Of a stretch of DNA of 53,830 nucleotides, positions 30,373 through 41,908 are shown in pieces. The notes beneath the pieces are model-generated. The model did not search any database. It was given only the letters and a program-made list of their open reading frames with translations, and was not told the DNA's origin. This DNA comes from Roseateles sp. Its GTDB lineage: Bacteria > Pseudomonadota > Gammaproteobacteria > Burkholderiales > Burkholderiaceae_C. The DNA is taken from positions 1 through 53,830 of the forward strand of contig NZ_JAFAGT010000035.1 in the NCBI RefSeq assembly GCF_019237615.1, in the 5' to 3' direction. Made by a program: the position numbers and the translations under genes. Within the stretch, counting starts at the first letter, position 1. Every line of letters begins with the position of its first letter.

Positions 30373-31406
30373 ACGACCTCGTCCCCCTCATCACGCCACT
30401 GGACCCACACGGGCTGGCCGATGCGCTGCAACGGCGCATCGACACCAAGACCAAGCCGCTGGGCGCGCTGGGCCAGCTCGAGACACTGATGCTGCGCCTG
30501 GGGCTGATCCTTGGCAGCGAGACGCCGCAACTCGTGGCACCTCAGCTGCTGGTCTTCGCCGGCGACCACGGCCTCACGGCCCAGGGCGTGTCGGCCTATC
30601 CCAGCGAGGTCAGCTGGCAGATGGTGGAGAACTTCCTCGCCGGAGGCGCAGCCGTCAGCGTGCTGGCGCGCCAGCACGGCCTGGCGCTGCACGTCGTCGA
30701 CGCCGGCGTGGCCCACGACTTCGCGCCGCGCGCCGGACTGATCGCCCGCAAGATCGGTCCTGGCACAGCCGACTGCTCGCTGGGCCCGGCGATGACGCGC
30801 GAGCAATGCGAGGCCGCGCTGCATGCCGGCCGCGAGGTGGTGCGCGGCCTGCCCGGCAACGCCGTGCTGCTGGGTGAGATGGGCATAGGCAACAGCTCCG
30901 CCGCGGCACTGCTGCTGGCGAGGCTGAGCGGCGCTCCGCTGGCCGACTGCGTGGGCCGCGGCACAGGCCTGGACGACGCCGGCCTGGCGCGCAAGACGGC
31001 CGTGCTGGAGCGCGTGCTGGCGCGCCACGCAGACGTGCAGGAGCCGCTGGATGTGCTGGCCGCGATGGGCGGCTTCGAGATCGCGATGATGGCCGGCGCC
31101 GTGCTGGAGGCCGCCGCACAGCGCCGCGTCGTCGTCGTGGACGGCTTCATCACGGGCAGCGCTGTGCTGCTGGCGTCCCGGCTGGCGCCGGCACTGCTGC
31201 AATGCTGCGTGTTCTCGCACTGCTCGGCCGAGCCGGGGCACCGCAGCATGTTGGCTGCCATGGGTGCCCGGCCGCTGCTTGACCTGGGGCTGCGCCTGGG
31301 CGAGGGTTCCGGCGCGGCGTTGGCCTGGCCGCTGCTTGTGTCGGCCTGCGACCTGCTGCGCGACATGGCCAGCTTCGAGGCGGCCGGCGTGAGCGGCAAG
31401 GCCTGA
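30369..31406 (+). CDS. cobT: Nicotinate-nucleotide--dimethylbenzimidazole phosphoribosyltransferase CobT
   Basis: Activates the lower ligand base to alpha-ribazole phosphate, the partner of AdoCbi-GDP in the CobS reaction. 345 aa. [12 protein letters not shown] at the N-terminus, [16 protein letters not shown], the nucleotide-binding [14 protein letters not shown], and [12 protein letters not shown] are conserved. Starts within the cobQ stop. No bluB or other base-synthesis gene is in the window, so the base may be made elsewhere or scavenged. Confidence 0.95.
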   Translation: MNDLVPLITPLDPHGLADALQRRIDTKTKPLGALGQLETLMLRLGLILGSETPQLVAPQLLVFAGDHGLTAQGVSAYPSEVSWQMVENFLAGGAAVSVLARQHGLALHVVDAGVAHDFAPRAGLIARKIGPGTADCSLGPAMTREQCEAALHAGREVVRGLPGNAVLLGEMGIGNSSAAALLLARLSGAPLADCVGRGTGLDDAGLARKTAVLERVLARHADVQEPLDVLAAMGGFEIAMMAGAVLEAAAQRRVVVVDGFITGSAVLLASRLAPALLQCCVFSHCSAEPGHRSMLAAMGARPLLDLGLRLGEGSGAALAWPLLVSACDLLRDMASFEAAGVSGKA

Positions 31407-31408
31407 CC

Positions 31409-32182
31409 GTGCCGCTGCGCCTGTTCTTCATCGCGCTGCAGTTCCTGACCCGGCTGCCCGTGCCGCGCTGGGTGGGCTTCGAGCCGGCCTGGCTGGCGCG
31501 CTGCGCGCCCTATTTCGTGCCGGTGGGCGCCCTGGTCGGCATCCTCTGCGGCGCCATGCTGTGGGCGGCCGCGCAGCTCTGGCCGCCGGTCATCGCCGTG
31601 CTGCTGGCGATGGCAGCGGGCGTCTACGTCACGGGCGGCTTCCATGAGGACGGCCTGGCCGACACCTGCGACGGCCTGGGCGGCGCGGTGAACCGCGAGA
31701 AGGCGCTGCTGATCATGAAGGACTCGCGCCTGGGCAGCTACGGCGCGCTGGGCCTGGTCCTGGTGCTGGCGCTGAAGGCCGCGGCGCTGTGGACTCTGGC
31801 CCAGGCCAACCCCTGGGTCGCCGCGCTGGCGCTGGCCTGGGCCCAGGGCGTCAGCCGCGCGCTGCCGGTCGCGCTGATGGCCACCCTGCCCTATGCCGGC
31901 GACCTGGAGCATGCCAAGGCCAAGCCGCTGGCCAGCGGCACTGGCGCGGGCGGACTGGCACTGACGGCGGCATTCGCGCTGGCGCTGTGCGCCGCGGTCG
32001 CCGCGCTGCGCCCTGCGCTGCTGCCGGCGATGGCGGCGGGCCTTGCTGCCAGCGCGGCCGTGTGCCTGTGGATGGGACGCTGGCTGCGCCGCCGCCTGGG
32101 CGGCTACACCGGCGACACCCTGGGCGCCACGCAGCAGTTCGGCGAAGTCGCGCTGCTGCTGGGGCTGCTGGCATGGCATTGA
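31409..32182 (+). CDS. cobS: Adenosylcobinamide-GDP ribazoletransferase (cobalamin synthase) CobS
   Basis: Integral membrane enzyme, 257 aa, that joins AdoCbi-GDP and alpha-ribazole(-phosphate). The metal-binding signature GGFHEDGLADTCDGLGG is present at about residues 73-89, preceded by FLTRLPVP and followed by several hydrophobic helices and the late GGYTGDTLGATQQ. GTG start 2 bp after the cobT stop. The downstream phosphatase gene overlaps its 3' end by 10 bp. Confidence 0.95.
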   Translation: MPLRLFFIALQFLTRLPVPRWVGFEPAWLARCAPYFVPVGALVGILCGAMLWAAAQLWPPVIAVLLAMAAGVYVTGGFHEDGLADTCDGLGGAVNREKALLIMKDSRLGSYGALGLVLVLALKAAALWTLAQANPWVAALALAWAQGVSRALPVALMATLPYAGDLEHAKAKPLASGTGAGGLALTAAFALALCAAVAALRPALLPAMAAGLAASAAVCLWMGRWLRRRLGGYTGDTLGATQQFGEVALLLGLLAWH

Positions 32183-32718
32183 ATCCTGGGGCGGCACAGC
32201 GCTGGGTCTGGCGGCACCCGCGGCCCGAGGGGGTGACGGGCCTGTGCATAGGCGCCGGCAGCGACCCGCCGGTGCACTGGCGCCGCGCCAAGCGGCTGGC
32301 GCGCCGCATCCAGGCCCATGCACGCCGGCAGCGGCTGGCACACGAGGTCATCACCTCCCCGCTGTCGCGCTGCGCGGACGTGGGCGCCTGGCTGGCGCGC
32401 TGGGGCTGGCGCCATCGCACCGACGTACGGCTGCTGGAGCTGGACTTCGGCGCCTGGGACGGCCGGCGCTGGGACGACATCGGCGCCGCCGCGCTCGCCG
32501 CCTGGACGGACGATTTCCTGCAGCACCGCCCCGGCGGTGGCGAGAGCCTGGCCGCTCTGCTGGCGCGCTGCGCAGCCTGGCCGGAGGTCGATGCCAGCGT
32601 GGTCGGTCATGGTGGCTGGATGCTCGCGCGGCGCTGGCTGGCCCAGCACCCCAGCGAGCCGCCCACCGCCGCCCGCTGGCCCGCGCCGCCGCGCTATGGC
32701 GAGGCCTGGCAGCTGTAG
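32173..32718 (+). CDS. Histidine phosphatase-family protein, probable alpha-ribazole phosphatase
   Basis: 181 aa. Position directly after cobS suggests removal of phosphate from alpha-ribazole-5'-phosphate or adenosylcobalamin phosphate. The phosphatase core reads WRHPRP instead of the usual RHG, a variant that keeps the phospho-accepting His. SPLSRCADVG, LLELDFGAWDGRRWDDI and the distal VVGHGG supply the other catalytic residues. The symbol cobC is often used for this enzyme in enterobacteria, but here that name belongs to the decarboxylase. Last clearly B12-related gene of the operon. Confidence 0.85.
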   Translation: MALNPGAAQRWVWRHPRPEGVTGLCIGAGSDPPVHWRRAKRLARRIQAHARRQRLAHEVITSPLSRCADVGAWLARWGWRHRTDVRLLELDFGAWDGRRWDDIGAAALAAWTDDFLQHRPGGGESLAALLARCAAWPEVDASVVGHGGWMLARRWLAQHPSEPPTAARWPAPPRYGEAWQL

Positions 32719-32756
32719 GAAGATGGCAGCCTGTTCATGACTCTTCCTGTCGCGCC

Positions 32757-35097
<2,341 letters not shown>

Positions 35098-35098
<1 letters not shown>

Positions 35099-35859
35099 CA
35101 CTGGCGAACAGGGATGCCGCGCGCGGCCATCAGAGCCTTGGCCTCGCCCACCGTGTGCTGGCCGAAGTGGAAGATGCTGGCGGCCAGCACCGCGTCGGCC
35201 CCCCCGACGGTGACGCCGTCGGCAAGGTCGCCCAGCGAGCCGACGCCGCCGGAGGCGATGACGGGCACCGGCACGGCGTCGGACACGGCGCGGGTCAGTG
35301 CCAGGTCGAAGCCGCTCCTGGTGCCATCGCGATCCATGCTGGTCAGCAGGATCTCGCCGGCGCCGAACTCGGCCATCTGACTGGCCCAGGCCACCGCGTC
35401 CAGGCCGGTGTTCTTGCGGCCGCCGTGGGTGTAGACGTCCCATCCGGAGCCATCGGTGCGGCGCTTGGCGTCGATGGCGACGACGATGCACTGCGCGCCG
35501 TACTTGTCGCTGGCCGCGCGTATCAGTTCAGGATCGGCCACCGCCGCGGAGTTGAAGGACACCTTGTCGGCGCCGGCGTTCAGCAGCCGTCGTACGTCGG
35601 CCACGGCGCGCACGCCGCCGCCCACCGTCAGCGGGATGAAAACCTGGCTGGCCACCGCCTCGATGATGGGCAGGATGAGATCGCGGCCGTCGCTGGTGGC
35701 AGTGATGTCGAGGAAGGTCAGTTCGTCGGCGCCCTGCTCGTTGTAGCGGGCGGCGATGTCCACCGGGTCGCCCGCATCGCGCAGGCCGACGAAGTTGACG
35801 CCCTTGACGACGCGGCCCGCCGTGACGTCCAGGCAGGGAATGATGCGCTTGGCCAGCAC
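35098..35859 (-). CDS. hisF: Imidazole glycerol phosphate synthase cyclase subunit HisF
   Basis: (beta/alpha)8 barrel, 253 aa, that uses ammonia from HisH to form IGP and AICAR. Catalytic Asp residues are in [15 protein letters not shown] and [16 protein letters not shown] and VIASGGVG bind the phosphates. GTG start, 4 bp after the hisA stop. hisI and hisE, which often follow hisF, are absent; rsmD follows instead. Confidence 0.97.
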
Positions 35860-35863
35860 CGCG

Positions 35864-36613
35864 TCAGCCCGCGGCGGCCATCAGTTCGTCTGCACGAACC
35901 TGGGCCGCGGTGAAATCGAGCGCGCCGGTGTAGATGGAGCGGCCGCAGATGACGCCCTCCACGCCGTCGCCGAAGACGGCGCAGAGACGCTCGATGTCGG
36001 CGATGTCCGACAGGCCGCCGGAGGCGATGACGGGGATGGTCAGCGCCTGGGCCAGCTTGACGGTGGCCTCGATGTTGATGCCGGTCAGCATGCCGTCGCG
36101 GCCAATGTCGGTGTAGATGATGCCCTCGACGCCGTAGTCCTGGAACTTCTGGCCCATGTCGATGACCTCGTGGCCTGTCAGCTTGCTCCAGCCGTCCGTC
36201 GCGACCTTGCCGTCCTTGGCGTCCAGGCCCACGATGATGTGGCCGCCGAAGGCGCTGCAGGCGTCCTTCAGGAAGCCGGGGTTCTTGACCGCGGCCGTGC
36301 CGATGATGACGTAGGAGAGACCGTCATCCAGGTAGCGCTCTATGGTGTCCAGGTCGCGGATGCCGCCGCCCAGCTGGATGGGGATCTCGTCGCCCACCTC
36401 GCGGATGATGGCCTTGATGGCCGGCTCGTTGACCGGCTTGCCCGCGAAGGCGCCGTTCAGGTCCACCAGGTGCAGGCGGCGCGCGCCGGCATCCAGCCAG
36501 CGGCGCGCCATCGCGGCGGGGTCTTCGCCGAAGGTGGTGGAGTCGTTCATGTCGCCTTGCTTGAGGCGGACGCAGCGACCGTCTTTCAGGTCGATGGCAG
36601 GGATCAGCAGCAT
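35864..36613 (-). CDS. hisA: Phosphoribosylformimino-5-aminoimidazole carboxamide ribotide isomerase HisA
   Basis: Amadori isomerase of histidine synthesis, 249 aa, same fold as HisF. The catalytic Asp pair is seen in [14 protein letters not shown] and [24 protein letters not shown] and VIASGGLSD bind the substrate phosphates. A 63-bp gap, G/C-rich and without an obvious signal, separates it from hisH. Confidence 0.97.
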   Translation of the reverse strand: MLLIPAIDLKDGRCVRLKQGDMNDSTTFGEDPAAMARRWLDAGARRLHLVDLNGAFAGKPVNEPAIKAIIREVGDEIPIQLGGGIRDLDTIERYLDDGLSYVIIGTAAVKNPGFLKDACSAFGGHIIVGLDAKDGKVATDGWSKLTGHEVIDMGQKFQDYGVEGIIYTDIGRDGMLTGINIEATVKLAQALTIPVIASGGLSDIADIERLCAVFGDGVEGVICGRSIYTGALDFTAAQVRADELMAAAG

Positions 36614-36676
36614 GGCCTGGGGCTGAAAGGCTGAGGAAGGGATGGGGGCGAGAGGGTGCGGACCGGCGGCGGCCGA

Positions 36677-37324
36677 TCAGGGCTTCCAGTGCAGGAAGTT
36701 GCGGTACAGGGCAAGGCCCAGCGCGGCGCTTTTCTCGGGGTGGAATTGGGTCGCAAAAATGTTATCCCGCGCCACCGCGCAGGTAAAGCGCACGCCATAG
36801 TCGGTCACCCCCGCACTGTGGGTGGGATCGGCGGTCGTCGCGTAGAAGCTGTGCACGAAGTAGAACCAGCTGTCGTCGGGAATGCCCGCCCAAACAGGAT
36901 GCGCACGCGGCTGGTGCACGCGGTTCCAGCCCATCTGCGGCACCTTGAAGCGGCTGCCGTCCTCCTGGAGCCGGCCCTCCAGCCGGAAGCGCTGCACGCG
37001 CCCCGGGATCAGCCCGAGGCCCGGCGTGTCCTGCTCCTCGCTGTGGTCTAGCAGCATCTGCATGCCGACGCAGACGCCCAGCAGCGGCTTGTTGGCAGCA
37101 GCTTCGAGCACAGCCTCCTTGACACCCGAGTCGGCCAGCTCGCGCATGCAGTCGCGCATCGCGCCCTGGCCCGGCAGCACCACACGCTCGGCCTTGCGCA
37201 CCACGTCCGGATCGCAAGTGATGGCCACATCAAAACCCTGGCCTTCGGCGGCATGGATGACGGCCTGCGACACCGAGCGCAGGTTGCCCATGCCGTAGTC
37301 GACGACTGCGACCGTTCGGCTCAC
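36677..37324 (-). CDS. hisH: Imidazole glycerol phosphate synthase glutaminase subunit HisH
   Basis: Class I glutamine amidotransferase, 215 aa, partner of HisF. The nucleophile Cys is in [12 protein letters not shown], and the His-Glu pair in [19 protein letters not shown] and VLPGQGAM are conserved. GTG start overlapping the hisB stop by 4 bp. Confidence 0.97.
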   Translation of the reverse strand: MSRTVAVVDYGMGNLRSVSQAVIHAAEGQGFDVAITCDPDVVRKAERVVLPGQGAMRDCMRELADSGVKEAVLEAAANKPLLGVCVGMQMLLDHSEEQDTPGLGLIPGRVQRFRLEGRLQEDGSRFKVPQMGWNRVHQPRAHPVWAGIPDDSWFYFVHSFYATTADPTHSAGVTDYGVRFTCAVARDNIFATQFHPEKSAALGLALYRNFLHWKP

Positions 37325-37917
37325 AGCGTCCCCTTGGTCGAAGGAATCACGCCGGCAGAACGCGGGTCGGGCGTCGTCGCCATGCGCAGCGCACGACCGA
37401 AAGCCTTGAACATGGTCTCGGCCTGGTGGTGGGCGTTGTGGCCCTTGAGGTTGTCGATGTGGACGGTCGCCAGCGCGTGGTTGACGAAACCCTGGAAGAA
37501 CTCGAAGGTCAGCTGGGTATCGAAGGCACCGATGCTGCCGGCCGTGAACTTGACGTCCATGTGCAGGCCAGGGCGGCCGGAGAGGTCGATGACGACGCGC
37601 GAAAGCGCCTCGTCCAGCGGCACATAGCTGTGGCCATAACGCGTCAGGCCAGCCTTGTCGCCCACGGCCTTGGCCACGGCCAGGCCCAGCGTGATGCCCA
37701 CGTCTTCCACCGTGTGGTGGCCGTCGATGTGCAGATCGCCCTCGCAGTGCACGTCCAGGTCGATGAGGCCGTGGCGGGCAATCTGGTCCAGCATATGGTC
37801 GAAGAAGCCGATGCCGGTGTGCAGCTTGGACTGACCCGTGCCGTCGAGGTTGATGCGCACGGTGATGCGCGTCTCGCGGGTGTTGCGGGTGACTTCGGCG
37901 ATGCGTGGGGTGCTCAT
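37321..37917 (-). CDS. hisB: Imidazoleglycerol-phosphate dehydratase HisB (monofunctional)
   Basis: 198 aa, dehydratase only; the fused histidinol phosphatase of enterobacterial HisB is missing. The repeated metal-binding His motifs [10 protein letters not shown] and [13 protein letters not shown] are present, with [12 protein letters not shown] and the C-terminal IPSTKGTL. Overlaps hisC by 4 bp. A separate histinidol-phosphatase must be encoded elsewhere. Confidence 0.97.
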   Translation of the reverse strand: MSTPRIAEVTRNTRETRITVRINLDGTGQSKLHTGIGFFDHMLDQIARHGLIDLDVHCEGDLHIDGHHTVEDVGITLGLAVAKAVGDKAGLTRYGHSYVPLDEALSRVVIDLSGRPGLHMDVKFTAGSIGAFDTQLTFEFFQGFVNHALATVHIDNLKGHNAHHQAETMFKAFGRALRMATTPDPRSAGVIPSTKGTL

Positions 37918-38993
37918 AGACAGCTCGGGAGTTCGGCCAGCAGGCGGGTGTTTTCGTCGGGCGTTCCGACCGTGATGCGCACACAGTTCGCGAGCAGCGG
38001 ATGCATGGCCGAGACGTTCTTGATCAGCACGCCCCGGGCCTTGAGCGCCGCGAAGGTGGCGGCCGCGTCCTGCACCCTGGCCAGAATCATATTGCCCTGG
38101 CTGGGCCAAGGCGTGACGCCCGGCATGGCCTGCAGGGCAGCGAAAAGGCGCTCGCGCTGCCGGCGCAGCTCGGCCGCCTGGGCGGCGTAGACCTCGGCAT
38201 GCTCCAGCGCGAACAGCGCGGCTTCGGCGTTCAGCACGCTGATGTTGTAGGGCGGGCGCAGCTTCTCGACCTGTCCGACCAGTTCGGGCGCGCCCAGCAG
38301 GTAGCCAATGCGCACGCCGGCCAGGCCGAACTTGCTCATCGTTCGCATGACCAGCACGTTCTTCTGGCGCGCCATCAGCGCCAGGCTGTCGGCACTGGCG
38401 AAGGGCTGGTATGCCTCGTCCATGACGACCAGGCCCGGCGCGGCGCTGGCGATGCGCTCGATGACGGCAGGGTCCCACAGCGTGGCGGTAGGGTTGTTGG
38501 GGTAGGCCAGGTAGATCAGTGCCGGCCGGTGTTCGCGGATGGCGGCCAGCATCGCGGCCTCGTCCAGCTCAAAGTCGTCAGCACGCAGCGGCACGCCGAC
38601 GAATTCCAGCCGCTGCTGGCGCGCCAGCGCCTCGTACATGACGAAGCCGGGCACGGGCGCAAGCACCGTGGCGCCGGGCCTCGCGACGGCAAGCGTCAGC
38701 AGGCCGATCAGCTCGTCGGAGCCGTTGCCCAGCGTCACGCCCACATCGTCGCCCACGCCGGCATGGCGGGCCAGCGCGCGGCCCAGCTCGGCGGTGCGCT
38801 CGGCCGGGTAGCGGTTCAGCGCAATGGCGCCCAGGCGTTCGCCCAGCGCCCGCTGCAGCTCGGGTGGCAGCCGGTAGGGATTCTCCATCGCGTCCAGCTT
38901 CAGCAGACCGGCGCTGGGCTGCACGACGTAGGCATGGGCCAGGCGCACGTCGGGACGGATCTGGGCGAGGGCTTGGTCGAGGGCGGCGGTCAT
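37914..38993 (-). CDS. hisC: Histidinol-phosphate aminotransferase HisC
   Basis: PLP aminotransferase, 359 aa. [41 protein letters not shown] and the PLP-Lys region [16 protein letters not shown] are conserved. The start codon lies inside the stop of the PIN gene (ATGA) and the 18 bases before it hold no Shine-Dalgarno, so translation probably depends on coupling to that gene. This is unusual: hisC normally follows hisD directly. Confidence 0.96.
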   Translation of the reverse strand: MTAALDQALAQIRPDVRLAHAYVVQPSAGLLKLDAMENPYRLPPELQRALGERLGAIALNRYPAERTAELGRALARHAGVGDDVGVTLGNGSDELIGLLTLAVARPGATVLAPVPGFVMYEALARQQRLEFVGVPLRADDFELDEAAMLAAIREHRPALIYLAYPNNPTATLWDPAVIERIASAAPGLVVMDEAYQPFASADSLALMARQKNVLVMRTMSKFGLAGVRIGYLLGAPELVGQVEKLRPPYNISVLNAEAALFALEHAEVYAAQAAELRRQRERLFAALQAMPGVTPWPSQGNMILARVQDAAATFAALKARGVLIKNVSAMHPLLANCVRITVGTPDENTRLLAELPSCL

Positions 38994-39421
38994 GGCGCGA
39001 TGACGAGGGGGTTGATCACCTGCACGCTGTCGTAGACGGCGTCGTGCGGCAGGGCAAGGCTGAGCAGGCGGGTGCAGCCCTGGGCCTTGGCGCTGGCGAC
39101 GACGAGGGCGTCGGCAAAGGGCAGGCAAAAGCGGCTTTCCAGCGACCAGGCGGACTCGACGGTGGCCTGGTCGGCCGCCCAGGGGCGCCAGTGCTGGTAG
39201 CGGCGCACCTCGGCGCGCACGTCGCCCTGGGGCATGGATGGGGTCACGCGCTGGGTTGCCAGCAGGTAGAAGTCGTTCAGCACCTGCACGGAAACGCGGC
39301 CCTTGCGCGTGGCCCACAGCTCGCGCAGCCAGGCCAGCACCCGCTCTCGCTCGGGCGGCCGGGCGCCGTCCTCGCTGAACAGCAGCACCGAGGTGTCGAC
39401 GAAGACGGGATCGGCGCTCAC
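38990..39421 (-). CDS. PIN-domain protein, VapC-like toxin of a TA pair
   Basis: 143 aa. PIN ribonuclease features: first Asp in VFVDTSVLLF, second acidic position in VQVLNDFYLL, third in FADALVVASAKAQGC. The usual final acidic motif (SED before the last strand) reads LSLALPHDAVYD here, so the fourth metal-binding residue is missing or shifted, and RNase activity could be reduced. It overlaps the antitoxin by 4 bp upstream and hisC by 4 bp downstream. As a VapC-type enzyme it would cleave tRNA or another RNA; the target cannot be deduced. Confidence 0.88.
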   Translation of the reverse strand: MSADPVFVDTSVLLFSEDGARPPERERVLAWLRELWATRKGRVSVQVLNDFYLLATQRVTPSMPQGDVRAEVRRYQHWRPWAADQATVESAWSLESRFCLPFADALVVASAKAQGCTRLLSLALPHDAVYDSVQVINPLVIAP

Positions 39422-39636
39422 AGCACGCCCCGGCTTGGGTAGGGTTGGCCGTCCGATGACCAGGACCGCTCTCGGTGCAGCCAGTCCTGGAGCGCGCGCT
39501 CGTAGGCGTCGTCGTGCTGCATCTTCTCGGCCAGCAGCTCACCCAGCAGGCGCGACACGCTTGTGTTGCGCCGCGCGGCCTCCAGCCGGGCCCATTCGGC
39601 CACGGCGTCGTCCATGGACACGGTGACGTTCTTCAT
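39418..39636 (-). CDS. Ribbon-helix-helix antitoxin of the PIN pair
   Basis: 72 aa. An N-terminal strand (KNVTVSMDD) and two helices (VAEWARLEAARRN, SVSRLLGELLAEKMQ) give the CopG-like ribbon-helix-helix DNA-binding fold; the C-terminal part (YERALQDWLHRE) would bind and block the PIN protein. The ATG at 39636 is preferred; an in-frame TTG at 39669 would put the start inside the operator. It should repress its own promoter at the double palindrome just upstream. Confidence 0.85.
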   Translation of the reverse strand: MKNVTVSMDDAVAEWARLEAARRNTSVSRLLGELLAEKMQHDDAYERALQDWLHRERSWSSDGQPYPSRGVL

Positions 39637-39650
39637 GTCCCGCAGAGTAT

Positions 39651-39679
39651 CACGAAGTTCGTGCAACACGAACTTCGTG
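39651..39679 (-). promoter_or_regulatory. Double-palindrome operator of the TA module
   Basis: Two 13-bp boxes, CACGAAGTTCGTG (39651-39663) and CACGAACTTCGTG (39667-39679), are exact inverted copies separated by CAA. Each box is itself a palindrome about its central base (CACGAA/TTCGTG). The site is 15-43 bp upstream of the antitoxin ATG, the right place for an RHH dimer pair to bind. A canonical -35/-10 pair cannot be set with confidence. Confidence 0.8.
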
Positions 39680-39691
39680 TCAAATACCCCC

Positions 39692-40540
39692 TCAGAACCG
39701 ATGCCAGAACTCGGGCTTGTGCAGCGGCGTCAGCGGCGGCAGCAGCGGGTTGTGCAGCGTGATGACGCGGCGACTACCGAGCCGGGTGCGGGCCAGGTCC
39801 TGGCTGTGGTACTTCATGAAGAGGCGGTCGAAGGCGCCGCTGGCAAGCATGCGCCGCAGGCCCAGCTCGATGGCGGCGGCCAGCGCGGCCTCGTCCGGTG
39901 CGACGAAGTAGTAGACGGCGGCCGGGTAGTGCAGGCAGATGTCGGGCACGACGGTCAGGCCCTGGCCGTAGCGCGCCAGCTCCCACCAGACCTCCTCCAC
40001 CGAGCGCGGGAAGGCGTCGGCCCGCCCCAGGCGCAGCTGCTTGAACATCGCCTCATAGCTGGGCGACGCGATCACGTTCAGGCCGTTGCTCTGCAGGATG
40101 CCGATGTCGGGCCATTCCAGACCTTGGACCATGGAGAAGCGGCGCAGCTCATCGAGGGTCTGCACCTCGCGCAGGCGCGCCGCGACCTCGGGGAGGGCCA
40201 GCAGCAGCCTCCAGCCGTACAAGCCCTTGTAGATGGGTATGCGGACGGGCAGCGCCTGCTGCTCGCGCTCGATCGAGGTCATGGTCCAGACCACGTCCAG
40301 CCTGGCCTGCCGGCCCAGCTCGTGCAGCGCGCGGTTCTGCGGGATCAGCTCGGCGGTGGGCTCCACCGTAACCTGCATGCCGGCGGCGGCCAGCGCCTGC
40401 TCCAGCAGTACAGCCGCGTAGCTGCGCTCCAACGCGGCCTTGGCCGACACCTTCGGGATGCGCACGCGACGCGGCGCGGCCCGGGCGACCAGCGGGAGCC
40501 CGGCCATGGACAGCAGAAGTTCGCGACGGTGCAGCTCCAT
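39692..40540 (-). CDS. Periplasmic solute-binding-like protein (type II PBP fold)
   Basis: 282 aa with a signal-like N-terminus that includes an Arg pair (HRRELLLSMAGLPLVARA), possibly a short Tat or Sec signal. The body resembles polar amino-acid-binding proteins: RLDVVWTMTSIERE, LDELRRFSMVQG, PSYEAMFKQLRLGRADAFP and the late LGLRRMLASGAFDRLFMKYH. No permease or ATPase gene is nearby, so it may be a stand-alone sensor or enzyme-like protein and not part of a transporter. It lies 63 bp after hisD and before the TA operator. Confidence 0.75.
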   Translation of the reverse strand: MELHRRELLLSMAGLPLVARAAPRRVRIPKVSAKAALERSYAAVLLEQALAAAGMQVTVEPTAELIPQNRALHELGRQARLDVVWTMTSIEREQQALPVRIPIYKGLYGWRLLLALPEVAARLREVQTLDELRRFSMVQGLEWPDIGILQSNGLNVIASPSYEAMFKQLRLGRADAFPRSVEEVWWELARYGQGLTVVPDICLHYPAAVYYFVAPDEAALAAAIELGLRRMLASGAFDRLFMKYHSQDLARTRLGSRRVITLHNPLLPPLTPLHKPEFWHRF

Positions 40541-40603
40541 CGCGCCAGCGTAGCCTAAGCGGCAGCGACGCGCAGCCCCGCAGCCCTTGCGACTCAGCGC
40601 CGC

Positions 40604-41908
40604 CTAACGCAGCCGCAGCTCGGCGGCACGCGCGTGGGCCTGCAGGCCCTCGCCATGCGCGAGCTCGCTCGCGACGCGGCCCAGCGCCTGCGCGCCCTCG
40701 GCGCTGACCTCGATGAGGCTGCTGCGCTTCTGGAAGTCGTAGACGCCCAGCGGCGACGAGAAACGCGCGGTTCCGGCCGTCGGCAGCACATGGTTGGGGC
40801 CGGCGCAATAGTCGCCCAGGCTCTCGCTGGTGTAGGCGCCCATGAAGATGGCACCGGCATGGCGTAGCAGTGGCTCCCAGCGCTGCGGCTCGCTCGCGCT
40901 GATCTCCAGGTGCTCGGGAGCGATGCGGTTGCTGATGTCGCAGGCCTCTTCCATCGAGCGCGTCAGGATCAGCGCGCCTCGGCCTTCGAGCGACGCGCGG
41001 ATGACGGCCGCGCGCGGCAGCGTGGGCAGCAGCCGCTCCATGCTGTCGCGCACGGCGTCGAGATACGCCGCGTCGGGGCTGAGCAGGATGCTCTGCGCCA
41101 GTTCGTCATGCTCGGCCTGGCTGAACAAGTCCATGGCCACCCAGTCCGGCGGCGTCGTGCCATCGGCGATGACGAGGATCTCGCTGGGGCCGGCGATCAT
41201 GTCGATGCCGACCTGGCCGAACACATGCTTCTTGGCCGAGGCCACGTAGGCGTTGCCCGGGCCGGTGATCTTGTCGACGCGCGGGATGGTGGCCGTGCCA
41301 TAGGCCAGCGCGGCCACGGCCTGGGCGCCACCTACCGTGAACACGCGGTGCACGCCGGCCACAGCCGCCGCGGCCAGCACCAGCGGGTTGCGCTGGCCGT
41401 CCGGCGTCGGCACGACCATGATGATTTCACGCACGCCGGCCACGTGGGCCGGGATCGCGTTCATCAGCACGCTGCTCGGGTAGGCCGCCTTGCCGCCGGG
41501 CACGTACAGGCCCACGCGGTCCAGGGGCGTGACCTTCTGGCCCAGCAGGTTGCCGTCCTCGTCGCGGTAGCTCCAGCTCAGGCCGCAAGCCTCGAGCTGG
41601 CGCTCGTGGTAGGCGCGCACGCGGCCGGCGGCGGCCCGCAGCGCCGCGGCCTGAGCGGGCGTGATGGTGGCCAGCGCGGCCTGCAACTGGTCCTGCGAGA
41701 TCTCCAGCGCGGCGACACTGTCGGCCGTCACGCGGTCGAAGCGGGCGGTGCAGTCCAGCACGGCGGCGTCGCCGCGAGCCCGCACGTCGGCCAGGATCTC
41801 GGCGACGCGTCCCTCGATGGCGGCATCCGTTTCCGCCGACCAATGACGCAGGCGCTCGAACTCGGCATCGAAATCGGCGGTGGCGGTGGAGAGTTGGCGG
41901 AGCTTCAT
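40604..41908 (-). CDS. hisD: Histidinol dehydrogenase HisD
   Basis: NAD- and Zn-dependent, last two steps of histidine synthesis; 434 aa. [32 protein letters not shown], the [16 protein letters not shown] segment, the [10 protein letters not shown] loop and the catalytic Glu-His in APEHLEI are intact. Starts within the hisG stop (4-bp overlap). Confidence 0.97.
   Translation of the reverse strand: MKLRQLSTATADFDAEFERLRHWSAETDAAIEGRVAEILADVRARGDAAVLDCTARFDRVTADSVAALEISQDQLQAALATITPAQAAALRAAAGRVRAYHERQLEACGLSWSYRDEDGNLLGQKVTPLDRVGLYVPGGKAAYPSSVLMNAIPAHVAGVREIIMVVPTPDGQRNPLVLAAAAVAGVHRVFTVGGAQAVAALAYGTATIPRVDKITGPGNAYVASAKKHVFGQVGIDMIAGPSEILVIADGTTPPDWVAMDLFSQAEHDELAQSILLSPDAAYLDAVRDSMERLLPTLPRAAVIRASLEGRGALILTRSMEEACDISNRIAPEHLEISASEPQRWEPLLRHAGAIFMGAYTSESLGDYCAGPNHVLPTAGTARFSSPLGVYDFQKRSSLIEVSAEGAQALGRVASELAHGEGLQAHARAAELRLR

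Noticed and set aside
30596-32341. Long minus-strand open frame over cobT and cobS
   Set aside because: Antisense shadow of conserved enzymes; repetitive Arg/Ala/Pro translation.
39637-39669. TTG start for the antitoxin at 39669
   Set aside because: It lies within the operator palindrome and the added residues are not RHH-like; the ATG at 39636 begins exactly at the first strand.
39646-39683. TTGACA (minus strand, 39678-39683) as the -35 of the TA promoter with GATACT at 39646-39651 as -10
   Set aside because: The spacing is 26 bp, too long for sigma-70; the TTGACA match partly derives from the palindrome itself.
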